Below are positions 23,101-38,521 of a stretch of 64,000 nucleotides of DNA, one piece after another. Position 1 is the stretch's first letter; the number at the start of each line of letters is the position of its first letter. The stretch lies in the NCBI GenBank assembly GCA_907163375.1, contig CAJQUW010015625.1, forward strand, positions 372,001-436,000. The letters run 5' to 3'. Made by a program: the position numbers and the translations under genes. The DNA comes from Prostheceraeus crozeri. Lineage: Eukaryota > Platyhelminthes > Polycladida > Euryleptidae. The notes below the pieces were generated by a model, which did no database searches, was not told the origin of the DNA, and was given only the letters and a program-made list of their open reading frames with translations.

Positions 23101-26100
23101 TGAACTCAAGGGAGATGCAATCGGAATTGTTTCAAACTGTGAGATATACACATTTATGCAGTTTTGAAGAAATTACAACGGAATTGACTGATCATGATAG
23201 GAAAGCAGAACAAAAAGATATTATTTTACAGATTGTCCGTGTCATGACAGCCATGGAGAGGTATTATTTGTTCAATTGGCAACTCGATAACCTGCTACTG
23301 CTTTCATGAATTAGAAATATGAAATCTCAGACGATGATATTAAGGTTTCATTTTAGTCTGGAACCTCCATATTAAGCACATTGGTGAAGTTTTATAGAAA
23401 TCAGTCACAAACCGACATACGAATCAGTCACAAACCTGCCCTTGTCAGGGTTAAGGTTCAGGGTGTCGAACTTCAACAGGACGAGTAATTCAAGTACTTA
23501 GGAAGTCATCTGACTGCTAATGGAATAGCTGAAAAGGACATTAGGAATCGGATTGGAATGGCGAAGAGCGTGTTCAGAAAACTGTAGTGTGTGTTGACCG
23601 ATGAAATGCGACAGAAGGTAAGAAAAAAGTTGATCAAGATTCTGGTGTGGAGTGTAGTCATGTGTGGATCCGAAACGTGGAGTATACGGAAAGCGGTTAT
23701 CGGGAGACTGGAAACATTTGAGATGTCGATCTGGAGACGGATGGAGAAAGTGAAATGGACCGAGAAGCTGATGAATGCTCAAGTTCTGAGTCTTGTGAAC
23801 GAAGTGCCAAGCTTACTGGATAAAATCAAGAGGAGGAAAAGGAGATGGATCGGACATATCCTCAGACGTGACAACCTGCTACGAACAGCCTTCGAATGTC
23901 GGATGGAAGGAAAATGGCCAAGAGGAAGGCAATGGCTTATGATGATGAGCAACATGAAGAATTGTGACTGATACGCGGAGATGAAGAGAAGAACAGAAGC
24001 TAGACAGAAGTGGAGGAAACTGTCATGAGAGACATGCCTGAGGACAGATTACCTTTGACTGATCGATTGAGGCCTACTGTATACACTTTGAAATATGCTC
24101 AACGAGTAAATTTTATAAAGGAGAAATAGTTGTGTTTCATTGATAAAATACTTGTCGTACAACCGTAGTGCAATGTCCGAAATGCAATTCGATCGGTCAT
24201 CATGAATTAGTCCTCAGAAAAGGAATCCAGTCGCAGTGCTGATCGTGAGCGTTCAAACATGCCGAGCAAAGTAAGAAATCACTTTGATGCCGATCGAGTG
24301 ATCCGACTGCAATTGCTACATAGTCCAGCAGCCAGAATGAGTTTCTGCAGGGAACGAGGACGAAAATGACACTTTCACACAGAATTGTACACCCCATGGA
24401 ATCTGTGCGTCTGCCAAATTCTACATCCCAGTGGAAAAATTTGTGTCGGCCCAATATCATCCATCTGATGTTGGCCCGATAAACAAAGTGGCCCAGCGCA
24501 CTTGTATCGGACCAACGTCAGTTGCCAGCACTCACCCAATACGCGCCCAATACACGCCAACGCTCACCCGACACCGATCAAAACTTTGTTTTACATACTG
24601 CTGTTTAATTCGTCAATAGTATACTTGTGTGCCCATAGAGTAAGTATGTTAGGTAGAGTGGTAACTCCGCATTTATTAAATCCCCAATGTGTATACACTT
24701 TCGATTTTATTAAATGAACTCAAGGGAGATGCAATCGGAATTGTTTCAAACTGTGAGATATACACATTTATGCAGTTTTGAAGAAATTACAACGGAATTG
24801 ACTGATCATGATAGGAAAGCAGAACAAAAAGATATTATTTTACAGATTGTCCGTGTCATGACAGCCATGGAGAGGTATTATTTGTTCAATTGGCAACTCG
24901 ATAACCTGCTACTGCTTTCATGAATTAGAAATATGAAATCTCAGACGATGATATTAAGGTTTCATTTTAGTCTGGAACCTCCATATTAAGCACATTGGTG
25001 AAGTTTTATAGAAATCAGTCACAAACCGACATACGAATCAGTCACAAACCTGCCTTTGTCAGGGTTAAGGTTCAGGGTGTCAAACTTGAACAGGACGAGT
25101 AATTCAAGTACTTAGGAAGTCATCTGACTGCTAATGGAATAGCTGAAAAGGACATTAGGAATCGGATTGGAATGGCGAAGAGCGTGTTCAGAAAACTGTA
25201 GTGTGTGTTGACCGATGAAATGCGACAGAAGGTAAGAAAAAAGTTGATCAAGATTCTGGTGTGGAGTGTAGTCATGTGTGGATCCGAAACGTGGAGTATA
25301 CGGAAAGCGGTTATCGGGAGACTGGAAACATTTGAGATGTCGATCTGGAGACGGATGTAGAAAGTGAAATGGACAGAGAAGCTGATGACTGCTCATGTTC
25401 TGAGTCTTGTGAACGAAGTGCCAAGCTTACTGGATAAAATCAAGAGGAGGAAAAGGAGATGGATCGGACATATCCTCAGACGTGACAACCTGCTACGAAC
25501 AGCCTTCGAATGTCGGATGGAAGGAAAATGGCCAAGAGGAAGGCAATGGCTTATGATGATGAGCAACATGAAGAATTGTGACTGATACGCGGAGATGAAG
25601 AGAAGAACAGAAGCTAGACAGAAGTGGAGGAAACTGTCATGAGAGACATGCCTGAGGACAGATTACCTTTGACTGATCGATTGAGGCCCACTGTATACAC
25701 TTTGAAATATGCTCAACGAGTAAATTTTATAAAGGAGAAATAGTTGTGTTTCATTGATAAAATACTTGTCGTACAACCGTAGTGCAATGTCCGAAATGCA
25801 ATTCGATCGGTCATCATGAATTAGTCCTGAGAAAAGGAATCCAGTCGCAGTGCTGATCGTGAGCGTTCAAACATGCCGAGCAAAGTAAGAAATCACTTTG
25901 ATGCCGATCGAGTGATCCGACTGCAATTGCTACATAGTCCAGCAGCCAGAATGAGTTTCTGCAGGGAACGAGGACGAAAATGACACTTTCACACAGAATT
26001 GTACACCCCATGGAATCTGTGCGTCTGCCAAATTCTACATCCCAGTGGAAAAATTTGTGTCGGCCCAATATCATCCATCTGATGTTGGCCCGATAAACAA

Positions 26101-29100
26101 AGTGGCCCAGCGCACTTGTATCGGACCAACGTCAGTTGCCAGCACTCACCCAATACGCGCCCAATACACGCCAACGCTCACCCGACACCGATCAAAACTT
26201 TGTTTTACATACTGCTGTTTAATTCGTCAATAGTATACTTGTGTGCCCATAGAGTAAGTATGTTAGGTAGAGTGGTAACTCCGCATTTATTAAATCCCCA
26301 ATGTGTATACACTTTCGATTTTATTAAATGAACTCAAGGGAGATGCAATCGGAATTGTTTCAAACTGTGAGATATACACATTTATGCAGTTTTGAAGAAA
26401 TTACAACGGAATTGACTGATCATGATAGGAAAGCAGAACAAAAAGATATTATTTTACAGATTGTCCGTGTCATGACAGCCATGGAGAGGTATTATTTGTT
26501 CAATTGGCAACTCGATAACCTGCTACTGCTTTCATGAATTAGAAATATGAAATCTCAGACGATGATATTAAGGTTTCATTTTAGTCTGGAACCTCCATAT
26601 TAAGCACATTGGTGAAGTTTTATAGAAATCAGTCACAAACCGACATACGAATCAGTCACAAACCTGCCTTTGTCAGGGTTAAGGTTCAGGGTGTCGAACT
26701 TGAACAGGACGAGTAATTCAAGTACTTAGGAAGTCATCTGACTGCTAATGGAATAGCTGAAAAGGACATTAGGAATCGGATTGGAATGGCGAAGAGCGTG
26801 TTCAGAAAACTGTAGTGTGTGTTGACCGATGAAATGCGACAGAAGGTAAGAAAAAAGTTGATCAAGATTCTGGTGTGGAGTGTAGTCATGTGTGGATCCG
26901 AAACGTGGAGTATACGGAAAGCGGTTATCGGGAGACTGGAAACATTTGAGATGTCGATCTGGAGACGGATGTAGAAAGTGAAATGGACAGAGAAGCTGAT
27001 GACTGCTCATGTTCTGAGTCTTGTGAACGAAGTTCCAAGCTTACTGGATAAAATCAAGAGGAGGAAAAGGAGATGGATCGGACATATCCTCAGACGTGAC
27101 AACCTGCTACGAACAGCCTTCGAATGTCGGATGGAAGGAAAATGGCCAAGAGGAAGGCAATGGCTTATGATGATGAGCAACATGAAGAATTGTGACTGAT
27201 ACGCGGAGATGAAGAGAAGAACAGAAGCTAGACAGAAGTGGAGGAAACTGTCATGAGAGACATGCCTGAGGACAGATTACCTTTGACTGATCGATTGAGG
27301 CCCACTGTATACACTTTGAAATATGCTCAACGAGTAAATTTTATAAAGGAGAAATAGTTGTGTTTCATTGCTAAAATACTTGTCGTACAACCGTAGTGCA
27401 ATGTCCGAAATGCAATTCGATCGGTCATCATGAATTAGTCCTCAGAAAAGGAATCCAGTCGCAGTGCTGATCGTGAGCGTTCAAACATGCCGAGCAAAGT
27501 AAGAAATCACTTTGATGCCGATCGAGTGATCCGACTGCAATTGCTACATAGTCCAGCAGCCAGAATGAGTTTCTGCAGGGAACGAGGACGAAAATGACAC
27601 TTTCACACAGAATTGTACACCCCATGGAATCTGTGCGTCTGCCAAATTCTACATCCCAGTGGAAAAATTTGTGTCGGCCCAATATCATCCATCTGATGTT
27701 GGCCCGATAAACAAAGTGGCCCAGCGCACTTGTATCGGACCAACGGCAGTTGCCAGCACTCACCCAATACGCGCCCAATACACGCCAACGCTCACCCGAC
27801 ACCGATCAAACTTTGTTTTACATACTGCTGTTTAATTCGTCAATAGTATACTTGTGTGCCCATAGAGTAAGTATGTTAGGTAGAGTGGTAACTCCGCATT
27901 TATTAAATCCCCAATGTGTATACACTTTCGATTTTATTAAATGAACTCAAGGGAGATGCAATCGGAATTGTTTCAAACTGTGAGATATACACATTTATGC
28001 AGTTTTGAAGAAATTACAACGGAATTGACTGATCATGATAGGAAAGCAGAACAAAAAGATATTATTTTACAGATTGTCCGTGTCATGACAGCCATGGAGA
28101 GGTATTATTTGTTCAATTGGCAACTCGATAACCTGCTACTGCTTTCATGAATTAGAAATATGAAATCTCAGACGATGATATTAAGGTTTCATTTTAGTCT
28201 GGAACCTCCATATTAAGCACATTGGTGAAGTTTTATAGAAATCAGTCACAAACCGACATACGAATCAGTCACAAACCTGCCCTTGTCAGGGTTAAGGTTC
28301 AGGGTGTCGAACTTCAACAGGACGAGTAATTCAAGTACTTAGGAAGTCATCTGACTGCTAATGGAATAGCTGAAAAGGACATTAGGAATCGGATTGGAAT
28401 GGCGAAGAGCGTGTTCAGAAAACTGTAGTGTGTGTTGACCGATGAAATGCGACAGAAGGTAAGAAAAAAGTTGATCAAGATTCTGGTGTGGAGTGTAGTC
28501 ATGTGTGGATCCGAAACGTGGAGTATACGGAAAGCGGTTATCGGGAGACTGGAAACATTTGAGATGTCGATCTGGAGACGGATGGAGAAAGTGAAATGGA
28601 CCGAGAAGCTGATGAATGCTCAAGTTCTGAGTCTTGTGAACGAAGTGCCAAGCTTACTGGATAAAATCAAGAGGAGGAAAAGGAGATGGATCGGACATAT
28701 CCTCAGACGTGACAACCTGCTACGAACAGCCTTCGAATGTCGGATGGAAGGAAAATGGCCAAGAGGAAGGCAATGGCTTATGATGATGAGCAACATGAAG
28801 AATTGTGACTGATACGCGGAGATGAAGAGAAGAACAGAAGCTAGACAGAAGTGGAGGAAACTGTCATGAGAGACATGCCTGAGGACAGATTACCTTTGAC
28901 TGATCGATTGAGGCCTACTGTATACACTTTGAAATATGCTCAACGAGTAAATTTTATAAAGGAGAAATAGTTGTGTTTCATTGCTAAAATACTTGTCGTA
29001 CAACCGTAGTGCAATGTCCGAAATGCAATTCGATCGGTCATCATGAATTAGTCCTCAGAAAAGGAATCCAGTCGCAGTGCTGATCGTGAGCGTTCAAACA

Positions 29101-32100
29101 TGCCGAGCAAAGTAAGAAATCACTTTGATGCCGATCGAGTGATCCGACTGCAATTGCTACATAGTCCAGCAGCCAGAATGAGTTTCTGCAGGGAACGAGG
29201 ACGAAAATGACACTTTCACACAGAATTGTACACCCCATGGAATCTGTGCGTCTGCCAAATTCTACATCCCAGTGGAAAAATTTGTGTCGGCCCAATATCA
29301 TCCATCTGATGTTGGCCCGATAAACAAAGTGGCCCAGCGCACTTGTATCGGACCAACGTCAGTTGCCAGCACTCACCCAATACGCGCCCAATACACGCCA
29401 ACGCTCACCCGACACCGATCAAAACTTTGTTTTACATACTGCTGTTTAATTCGTCAATAGTATACTTGTGTGCCCATAGAGTAAGTATGTTAGGTAGAGT
29501 GGTAACTCCGCATTTATTAAATCCCCAATGTGTATACACTTTCGATTTTATTAAATGAACTCAAGGGAGATGCAATCGGAATTGTTTCAAACTGTGAGAT
29601 ATACACATTTATGCAGTTTTGAAGAAATTACAACGGAATTGACTGATCATGATAGGAAAGCAGAACAAAAAGATATTATTTTACAGATTGTCCGTGTCAT
29701 GACAGCCATGGAGAGGTATTATTTGTTCAATTGGCAACTCGATAACCTGCTACTGCTTTCATGAATTAGAAATATGAAATCTCAGACGATGATATTAAGG
29801 TTTCATTTTAGTCTGGAACCTCCATATTAAGCACATTGGTGAAGTTTTATAGAAATCAGTCACAAACCTACATACGAATCAGTCACAAACCTGCCCTTGT
29901 CAGGGTTAAGGTTCAGGGTGTCGAACTTCAACAGGACGAGTAATTCAAGTACTTAGGAAGTCATCTGACTGCTAATGGAATAGCTGAAAAGGACATTAGG
30001 AATCGGATTGGAATGGCGAAGAGCGTGTTCAGAAAACTGTAGTGTGTGTTGACCGATGAAATGCGACAGAAGGTAAGAAAAAAGTTGATCAAGATTCTGG
30101 TGTGGAGTGTAGTCATGTGTGGATCCGAAACGTGGAGTATACGGAAAGCGGTTATCGGGAGACTGGAAACATTTGAGATGTCGATCTGGAGACGGATGTA
30201 GAAAGTGAAATGGACCGAGAAGCTGATGACTGCTCAAGTTCTGAGTCTTGTGAACGAAGTGCCAAGCTTACTGGATAAAATCAAGAGGAGGAAAAGGAGA
30301 TGGATCGGACATATCCTCAGACGTGACAACCTGCTACGAACAGCCTTCGAATGTCGGATGGAAGGAAAATGGCCAAGAGGAAGGCAATGGCTTATGATGA
30401 TGAGCAACATGAAGAATTGTGACTGATACGCGGAGATGAAGAGAAGAACAGAAGCTAGACAGAAGTGGAGGAAACTGTCATGAGAGACATGCCTGAGGAC
30501 AGATTACCTTTGACTGATCGATTGAGGCCTACTGTATACACTTTGAAATATGCTCAACGAGTAAATTTTATAAAGGAGAAATAGTTGTGTTTCATTGCTA
30601 AAATACTTGTCGTACAACCGTAGTGCAATGTCCGAAATGCAATTCGATCGGTCATCATGAATTAGTCCTCAGAAAAGGAATCCAGTCGCAGTGCTGATCG
30701 TGAGCGTTCAAACATGCCGAGCAAAGTAAGAAATCACTTTGATGCCGATCGAGTGATCCGACTGCAATTGCTACATAGTCCAGCAGCCAGAATGAGTTTC
30801 TGCAGGGAACGAGGACGAAAATGACACTTTCACACAGAATTGTACACCCCATGGAATCTGTGCGTCTGCCAAATTCTACATCCCAGTGGAAAAATTTGTG
30901 TCGGCCCAATATCATCCATCTGATGTTGGCCCGATAAACAAAGTGGCCCAGCGCACTTGTATCGGACCAACGTCAGTTGCCAGCACTCACCCAATACGCG
31001 CCCAATACACGCCAACGCTCACCCGACACCGATCAAAACTTTGTTTTACATACTGCTGTTTAATTCGTCAATAGTATACTTGTGTGCCCATAGAGTAAGT
31101 ATGTTAGGTAGAGTGGTAACTCCGCATTTATTAAATCCCCAATGTGTATACACTTTCGATTTTATTAAATGAACTCAAGGGAGATGCAATCGGAATTGTT
31201 TCAAACTGTGAGATATACACATTTATGCAGTTTTGAAGAAATTACAACGGAATTGACTGATCATGATAGGAAAGCAGAACAAAAAGATATTATTTTACAG
31301 ATTGTCCGTGTCATGACAGCCATGGAGAGGTATTATTTGTTCAATTGGCAACTCGATAACCTGCTACTGCTTTTATGAATTAGAAATATGAAATCTCAGA
31401 CGATGATATTAAGGTTTCATTTTAGTCTGGAACCTCCATATTAAGCACATTGGTGAAGTTTTATAGAAATCAGTCACAAACCGACATACGAATCAGTCAC
31501 AAACCTGCCCTTGTCAGGGTTAAGGTTCAGGGTGTCGAACTTGAACAGGACGAGTAATTCAAGTACTTAGGAAGTCATCTGACTGCTAATGGAATAGCTG
31601 AAAAGGACATTAGGAATCGGATTGGAATGGCGAAGAGCGTGTTCAGAAAACTGTAGTGTGTGTTGACCGATGAAATGCGACAGAAGGTAAGAAAAAAGTT
31701 GATCAAGATTCTGGTGTGGAGTGTAGTCATGTGTGGATCCGAAACGTGGAGTATACGGAAAGCGGTTATCGGGAGACTGGAAACATTTGAGATGTCGATC
31801 TGGAGACGGATGGAGAAAGTGAAATGGACCGAGAAGCTGATGAATGCTCAAGTTCTGAGTCTTGTGAACGAAGTGCCAAGCTTACTGGATAAAATCAAGA
31901 GGAGGAAAAGGAGATGGATCGGACATATCCTCAGACATGACAACCTGCTACGAACAGCCTTCGAATGTCGGATGGAAGGAAAATGGCCAAGAGGAAGGCA
32001 ATGGCTTATGATGATGAGCAACATGAAGAATTGTGACTGATACGCGGAGATGAAGAGAAGAACAGAAGCTAGACAGAAGTGGAGGAAACTGTCATGAGAG

Positions 32101-35100
32101 ACATGCCTGAGGACAGATTACCTTTGACTGATCGATTGAGGCCTACTGTATACACTTTGAAATATGCTCAACGAGTAAATTCTATAAAGGAGAAATAGTT
32201 GTGTTTCATTGCTAAAATACTTGTCGTACAACCTTAGTGCAATGTCCGAAATGCAATTCGATCGGTCATCATGAATTAGTCCTGAGAAAAGGAATCCAGT
32301 CGCAGTGCTGATCGTGAGCGTTCAAACATGCCGAGCAAAGTAAGAAATCACTTTGATGCCGATCGAGTGATCCGACTGCAATTGCTACATAGTCCAGCAG
32401 CCAGAATGAGTTTCTGCAGGGAACGAGGACGAAAATGACACTTTCACACAGAATTGTACACCCCATGGAATCTGCGCGTCTGCCAAATTCTACATCCCAG
32501 TGGAAAAGTTTGTGTCGGCCCAATATCATCCATCTGATGTTGGCCCGATAAACAAAGTGGCCCAGCGCACTTGTATCGGACCAACGTCAGTTGCCAGCAC
32601 TCACCCAATACGCGCCCAATACACGCCAACGCTCACCCGACACCGATCAAAACTTTGTTTTACATACTGCTGTTTAATTCGTCAATAGTATACTTGTGTG
32701 CCCATAGAGTAAGTATGTTAGGTAAAGTGGTAACTCCGCATTTATTAAATCCCCAATGTGTATACACTTTCGATTTTATTAAATGAACTCAAGGGAGATG
32801 CAATCGGAATTGTTTCAAACTGTGAGATATACACATTTATGCAGTTTTGAAGAAATTACAACGGAATTGACTGATCATGATAGGAAAGCAGAACAAAAAG
32901 ATATTATTTTACAGATTGTCCGTGTCATGACAGCCATGGAGAGGTATTATTTGTTCAATTGGCAACTCGATAACCTGCTACTGCTTTCATGAATTAGAAA
33001 TATGAAATCTCAGACGATGATATTAAGGTTTCATTTTAGTCTGGAACCTCCATATTAAGCACATTGGTGAAGTTTTATAGAAATCAGTCACAAACCGACA
33101 TACGAATCAGTCACAAACCTGCCCTTGTCAGGGTTAAGGTTCAGGGTGTCGAACTTCAACAGGACGAGTAATTCAAGTACTTAGGAAGTCATCTGACTGC
33201 TAATGGAATAGCTGAAAAGGACATTAGGAATCGGATTGGAATGGCGAAGAGCGTGTTCAGAAAACTGTAGTGTGTGTTGACCGATGAAATGCGACAGAAG
33301 GTAAGAAAAAAGTTGATCAAGATTCTGGTGTGGAGTGTAGTCATGTGTGGATCCGAAACGTGGAGTATACGGAAAGCGGTTATCGGGAGACTGGAAACAT
33401 TTGAGATGTCGATCTGGAGACGGATGGAGAAAGTGAAATGGACCGAGAAGCTGATGAATGCTCAAGTTCTGAGTCTTGTGAACGAAGTTCCAAGCTTACT
33501 GGATAAAATCAAGAGGAGGAAAAGGAGATGGATCGGACATATCCTCAGACATGACAACCTGCTACGAACAGCCTTCGAATGTCGGATGGAAGGAAAATGG
33601 CCAAGAGGAAGGCAATGGCTTATGATGATGAGCAACATGAAGAATTGTGACTGATACGCGGAGATGAAGAGAAGAACAGAAGCTAGACAGAAGTGGAGGA
33701 AACTGTCATGAGAGACATGCCTGAGGACAGATTACCTTTGACTGATCGATTGAGGCCTACTGTATACACTTTGAAATATGCTCAACGAGTAAATTTTATA
33801 AAGGAGAAATAGTTGTGTTTCATTGCTAAAATACTTGTCGTACAACCGTAGTGCAATGTCCGAAATGCAATTCGATCGGTCATCATGAATTAGTCCTCAG
33901 AAAAGGAATCCAGTCGCAGTGCTGATCGTGAGCGTTCAAACATGCCGAGCAAAGTAAGAAATCACTTTGATGCCGATCGAGTGATTCGACTGCAATTGCT
34001 ACATATTCCAGCAGCCAGAATGAGTTTCTGCAGGGAACGAGGACGAAAATGACACTTTCACACAGAATTGTACACCCCATGGAATCTGCGCGTCTGCCAA
34101 ATTCTACATCCCAGTGGAAAAATTTGTGTCGGCCCAATATCATCCATCTGATGTTGGCCCGATAAACAAAGTGGCCCAGCGCATTTGTATCGGACGAACG
34201 TCAGTTGCCAGCACTCACCCAATACGCGCCCAATACACGCCAACGCTCACCCGACACCGATCAAAACTTTGTTTTACATACTGCTGTTTAATTCGTCAAT
34301 AGTATACTTGTGTGCCCATAGAGTAAGTATGTTAGGTAGAGTGGTAACTCCGCATTTATTAAATCCCCAATGTGTATACACTTTCGATTTTATTAAATGA
34401 ACTCAAGGGAGATGCAATCGGAATTGTTTCAAACTGTGAGATATACACATTTATGCAGTTTTGAAGAAATTACAACGGAATTGACTGATCATGATAGGAA
34501 AGCAGAACAAAAAGATATATTTTTACAGATTGTCCGTGTCATGACAGCCATGGAGAGGTATTATTTGTTCAATTGGCAACTCGATAACCTGCTACTGCTT
34601 TCATGAATTAGAAATATGAAATCTCAGACGATGATATTAAGGTTTCATTTTAGTCTGGAACCTCCATATTAAGCACATTGGTGAAGTTTTATAGAAATCA
34701 GTCACAAACCTACATACGAATCAGTCACAAACCTGCCCTTGTCAGGGTTAAGGTTCAGGGTGTCGAACTTGAACAGGACGAGTAATTCAAGTACTTAGGA
34801 AGTCATCTGACTGCTAATGGAATAGCTGAAAAGGACATTAGGAATCGGATTGGAATGGCGAAGAGCGTGTTCAGAAAACTGCAGTGTGTGTTGACCGATG
34901 AAATGCGACAGAAGGTAAGAAAAAAGTTGATCAAGAATCTGGTGTGGAGTGTAGTCATGTGTGGATCCGAAACGTGGAGTATACGGAAAGCGGTTATCGG
35001 GAGACTGGAAACATTTGAGATGTCGATCTGGAGACGGATGGAGAAAGTGAAATGGACCGAGAAGCTGATGAATGCTCAAGTTCTGAGTCTTGTGAACGAA

Positions 35101-38100
35101 GTGCCAAGCTTACTGGATAAAATCAAGAGGAGGAAAAGGAGATGGATCGGACATATCCTCAGACATGACAACCTGCTACGAACAGCCTTCGAATGTCGGA
35201 TGGAAGGAAAATGGCCAAGAGGAAGGCAATGGCTTATGATGATGAGCAATATGAAGAATTGTGACTGATACGCGGAGATGAAGAGAAGAACAGAAGCTAG
35301 ACAGAAGTGGAGGAAACTGTCATGAGAGACATGCCTGAGGACAGATTACCTTTGACTGATCGATTGAGGCCTACTGTATACACTTTGAAATATGCTCAAC
35401 GAGTAAATTTTATAAAGGAGAAATAGTTGTGTTTCATTGCTAAAATACTTGTCGTACAACCATAGTGCAATGTCCGAAATGCAATTCGATCGGTCATCAT
35501 GAATTAGTCCTCAGAAAAGGAATCCAGTCGCAGTGCTGATCGTGAGCGTTCAAACATGCCGAGCAAAGTAAGAAATCACTTTGATGCCGATCGAGTGATT
35601 CGACTGCAATTGCTACATATTCCAGCAGCCAGAATGAGTTTCTGCAGGGAACGAGGACGAAAATGACACTTTCACACAGAATTGTACACCCCATGGAATC
35701 TGCGCGTCTGCCAAATTCTACATCCCAGTGGAAAAATTTGTGTCGGCCCAATATCATCCATCTGATGTTGGCCCGATAAACAAAGTGGCCCAGCGCATTT
35801 GTATCGGACCAACGTCAGTTGCCAGCACTCACCCAATACGCGCCCAATACACGCCAACGCTCACCCGACACCGATCAAAACTTTGTTTTACATACTGCTG
35901 TTTAATTCGTCAATAGTATACTTGTGTGCCCATAGAGTAAGTATGTTAGGTAGAGTGGTAACTCCGCATTTATTAAATCCCCAATGTGTATACACTTTCG
36001 ATTTTATTAAATGAACTCAAGGCAGATGCAATCGGAATTGTTTCAAACTGTGAGATACACACATTTATGCAGTTTTGAAGAAATTACAACGGAATTGACT
36101 GATCATGATAGGAAAGCAGAACAAAAAGATATTATTTTACAGATTGTCCGTGTCATGACAGCCATGGAGAGGTATTATTTGTTCAATTGGCAACTCGATA
36201 ACCTGCTACTGCTTTCATGAATTAGAAATATGAAATCTCAGACTATGATATTAAGGTTTCATTTTAGTCTGGAACCTCCATATTAAGCACATTGGTGAAG
36301 TTTTATAGAAATCAGTCACAAACCGACATACGAATAAGTCACAAACCTGCCCTTGTCAGGGTTAAGGTTCAGGGTGTCGAACTTGAACAGGACGAGTAAT
36401 TCAAGTACTTAGGAAGACATCTGACTGCTAATGGAATAGCTGAAAAGGACATTAGGAATCGGATTGGAATGGCGAAGAGCGTGTTCAGAAAACTGCAGTG
36501 TGTGTTGACCGATGAAATGCGACAGAAGGTAGGAAAAAAGTTGATCAAGATTCTGGTGTGGAGTGTAGTCATGTGTGGATCCGAAACGTGGAGTATACGG
36601 AAAGCGGTTATCGGGAGACTGGAAACATTTGAGATGTCGATCTGGAGACGGATGGAGAAAGTGAAATGGACCGAGAAACTGATGAATGCTCAAGTTCTGA
36701 GTCTTGTGAACGAAGTGCCAAGCTTACTGGATAAAATCAAAAAGGAGGAAAAGGAGATGGATCGGACATATCCTCAGACATGACAACCTGCTACGAACAG
36801 CCTTCGAATGTCGGATGGAAGGAAAATGGCCAAGAGGAAGGCAATGGCTTATGATGATGAGCAACATGAAGAATTGTGACTGATACGCGGAGATGAAGAG
36901 AAGAACAGAAGCTAGACAGAAGTGGAGGAAACTGTCATGAGAGACATGCCTGAGGACAGATTACCTTTGACTGATCGATTGAGGCCTACTGTATACACTT
37001 TGAAATATGCTCAACGAGTAAATTTTATAAAGGAGAAATAGTTGTGTTTCATTGCTAAAATACTTGTCGTACAACCATAGTGCAATGTCCGAAATGCAAT
37101 TCGATCGGTCATCATGAATTAGTCCTGAGAAAAGGAATCCAGTCGCAGTGCTGATTGTGAGCGTTCAAACATGCCGAGCAAAGTAAGAAATCACTTTGAT
37201 GCCGATCGAGTGATCCGACTGCAATTGCTACATAGTCCAGCAGCCAGAATGAGTTTCTGCAGGGAACGAGGACGAAAATGACACTTTCACACAGAATTGT
37301 ACACCCCATGGAATCTGCGCGTCTGCCAAATTCTACATCCCAGTGGAAAAATTTGTGTCGGCCCAATATCATCCATCTGATGTTGGCCCGATAAACAAAG
37401 TGGCCCAGCGCATTTGTATCGGACCAACGTCAGTTGCCAGCACTCACCCAATACGCGCCCAATACACGCCAACGCTCACCCGACACCGATCAAAACTTTG
37501 TTTTACATACTGCTGTTTAATTCGTCAATAGTATACTTGTGTGCCCATAGAGTAAGTATGTTAGGTAGAGTGGTAACTCCGCATTTATTAAATCCCCAAT
37601 GTGTATACACTTTCGATTTTATTAAATGAACTCAAGGCAGATGCAATCGGAATTGTTTCAAACTGTGAGATATACACATTTATGCAGTTTTGAAGAAATT
37701 ACAACGGAATTGACTGATCATGATAGGAAAGCAGAACAAAAAGATATTATTTTACAGATTGTCCGTGTCATGACAGCCATGGAGAGGTATTATTTGTTCA
37801 ATTGGCAACTCGATAACCTGCTACTGCTTTCATGAATTAGAAATATGAAATCTCAGACTATGATATTAAGGTTTCATTTTAGTCTGGAACCTCCATATTA
37901 AGCACATTGGTGAAGTTTTATAGAAATCAGTCACAAACCGACATACGAATAAGTCACAAACCTGCCCTTGTCAGGGTTAAGGTTCAGGGTGTCGAACTTG
38001 AACAGGACGAGTAATTCAAGTACTTAGGAAGTCATCTGACTGCTAATGGAATAGCTGAAAAGGACATTAGGAATCGGATTGGAATGGCGAAGAGCGTGTT

Positions 38101-38521
38101 CAGAAAACTGTAGTGTGTGTTGACCGATGAAATGCGACAGAAGGTAAGAAAAAAGTTGATCAAGATTCTGGTGTGGAGTGTAGTCATGTGTGGATCCGAA
38201 ACGTGGAGTATACGGAAAGCGGTTATCGGGAGACTGGAAACATTTGAGATGTCGATCTGGAGACGGATGGAGAAAGTGAAATGGACCGAGAAGCTGATGA
38301 ATGCTCAAGTTCTGAGTCTTGTGAACGAAGTGCCAAGCTTACTGGATAAAATCAAGAGGAGGAAAAGGAGATGGATCGGACATATCCTCAGACGTGACAA
38401 CCTGCTACGAACAGCCTTCGAATGTCGGATGGAAGGAAAATGGCCAAGAGGAAGGCAATGGCTTATGATGATGAGCAACATGAAGAATTGTGAATGATAC
38501 GCGGAGATGAAGAGAAGAACA

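Noticed and set aside
9674-38308. Many antisense and overlapping open frames in every satellite unit (86, 61, 62, 71 and 94 codons)
   Set aside because: They lie opposite or across the LINE tail and short-repeat block, repeat exactly with the unit, and have no protein texture or known family.
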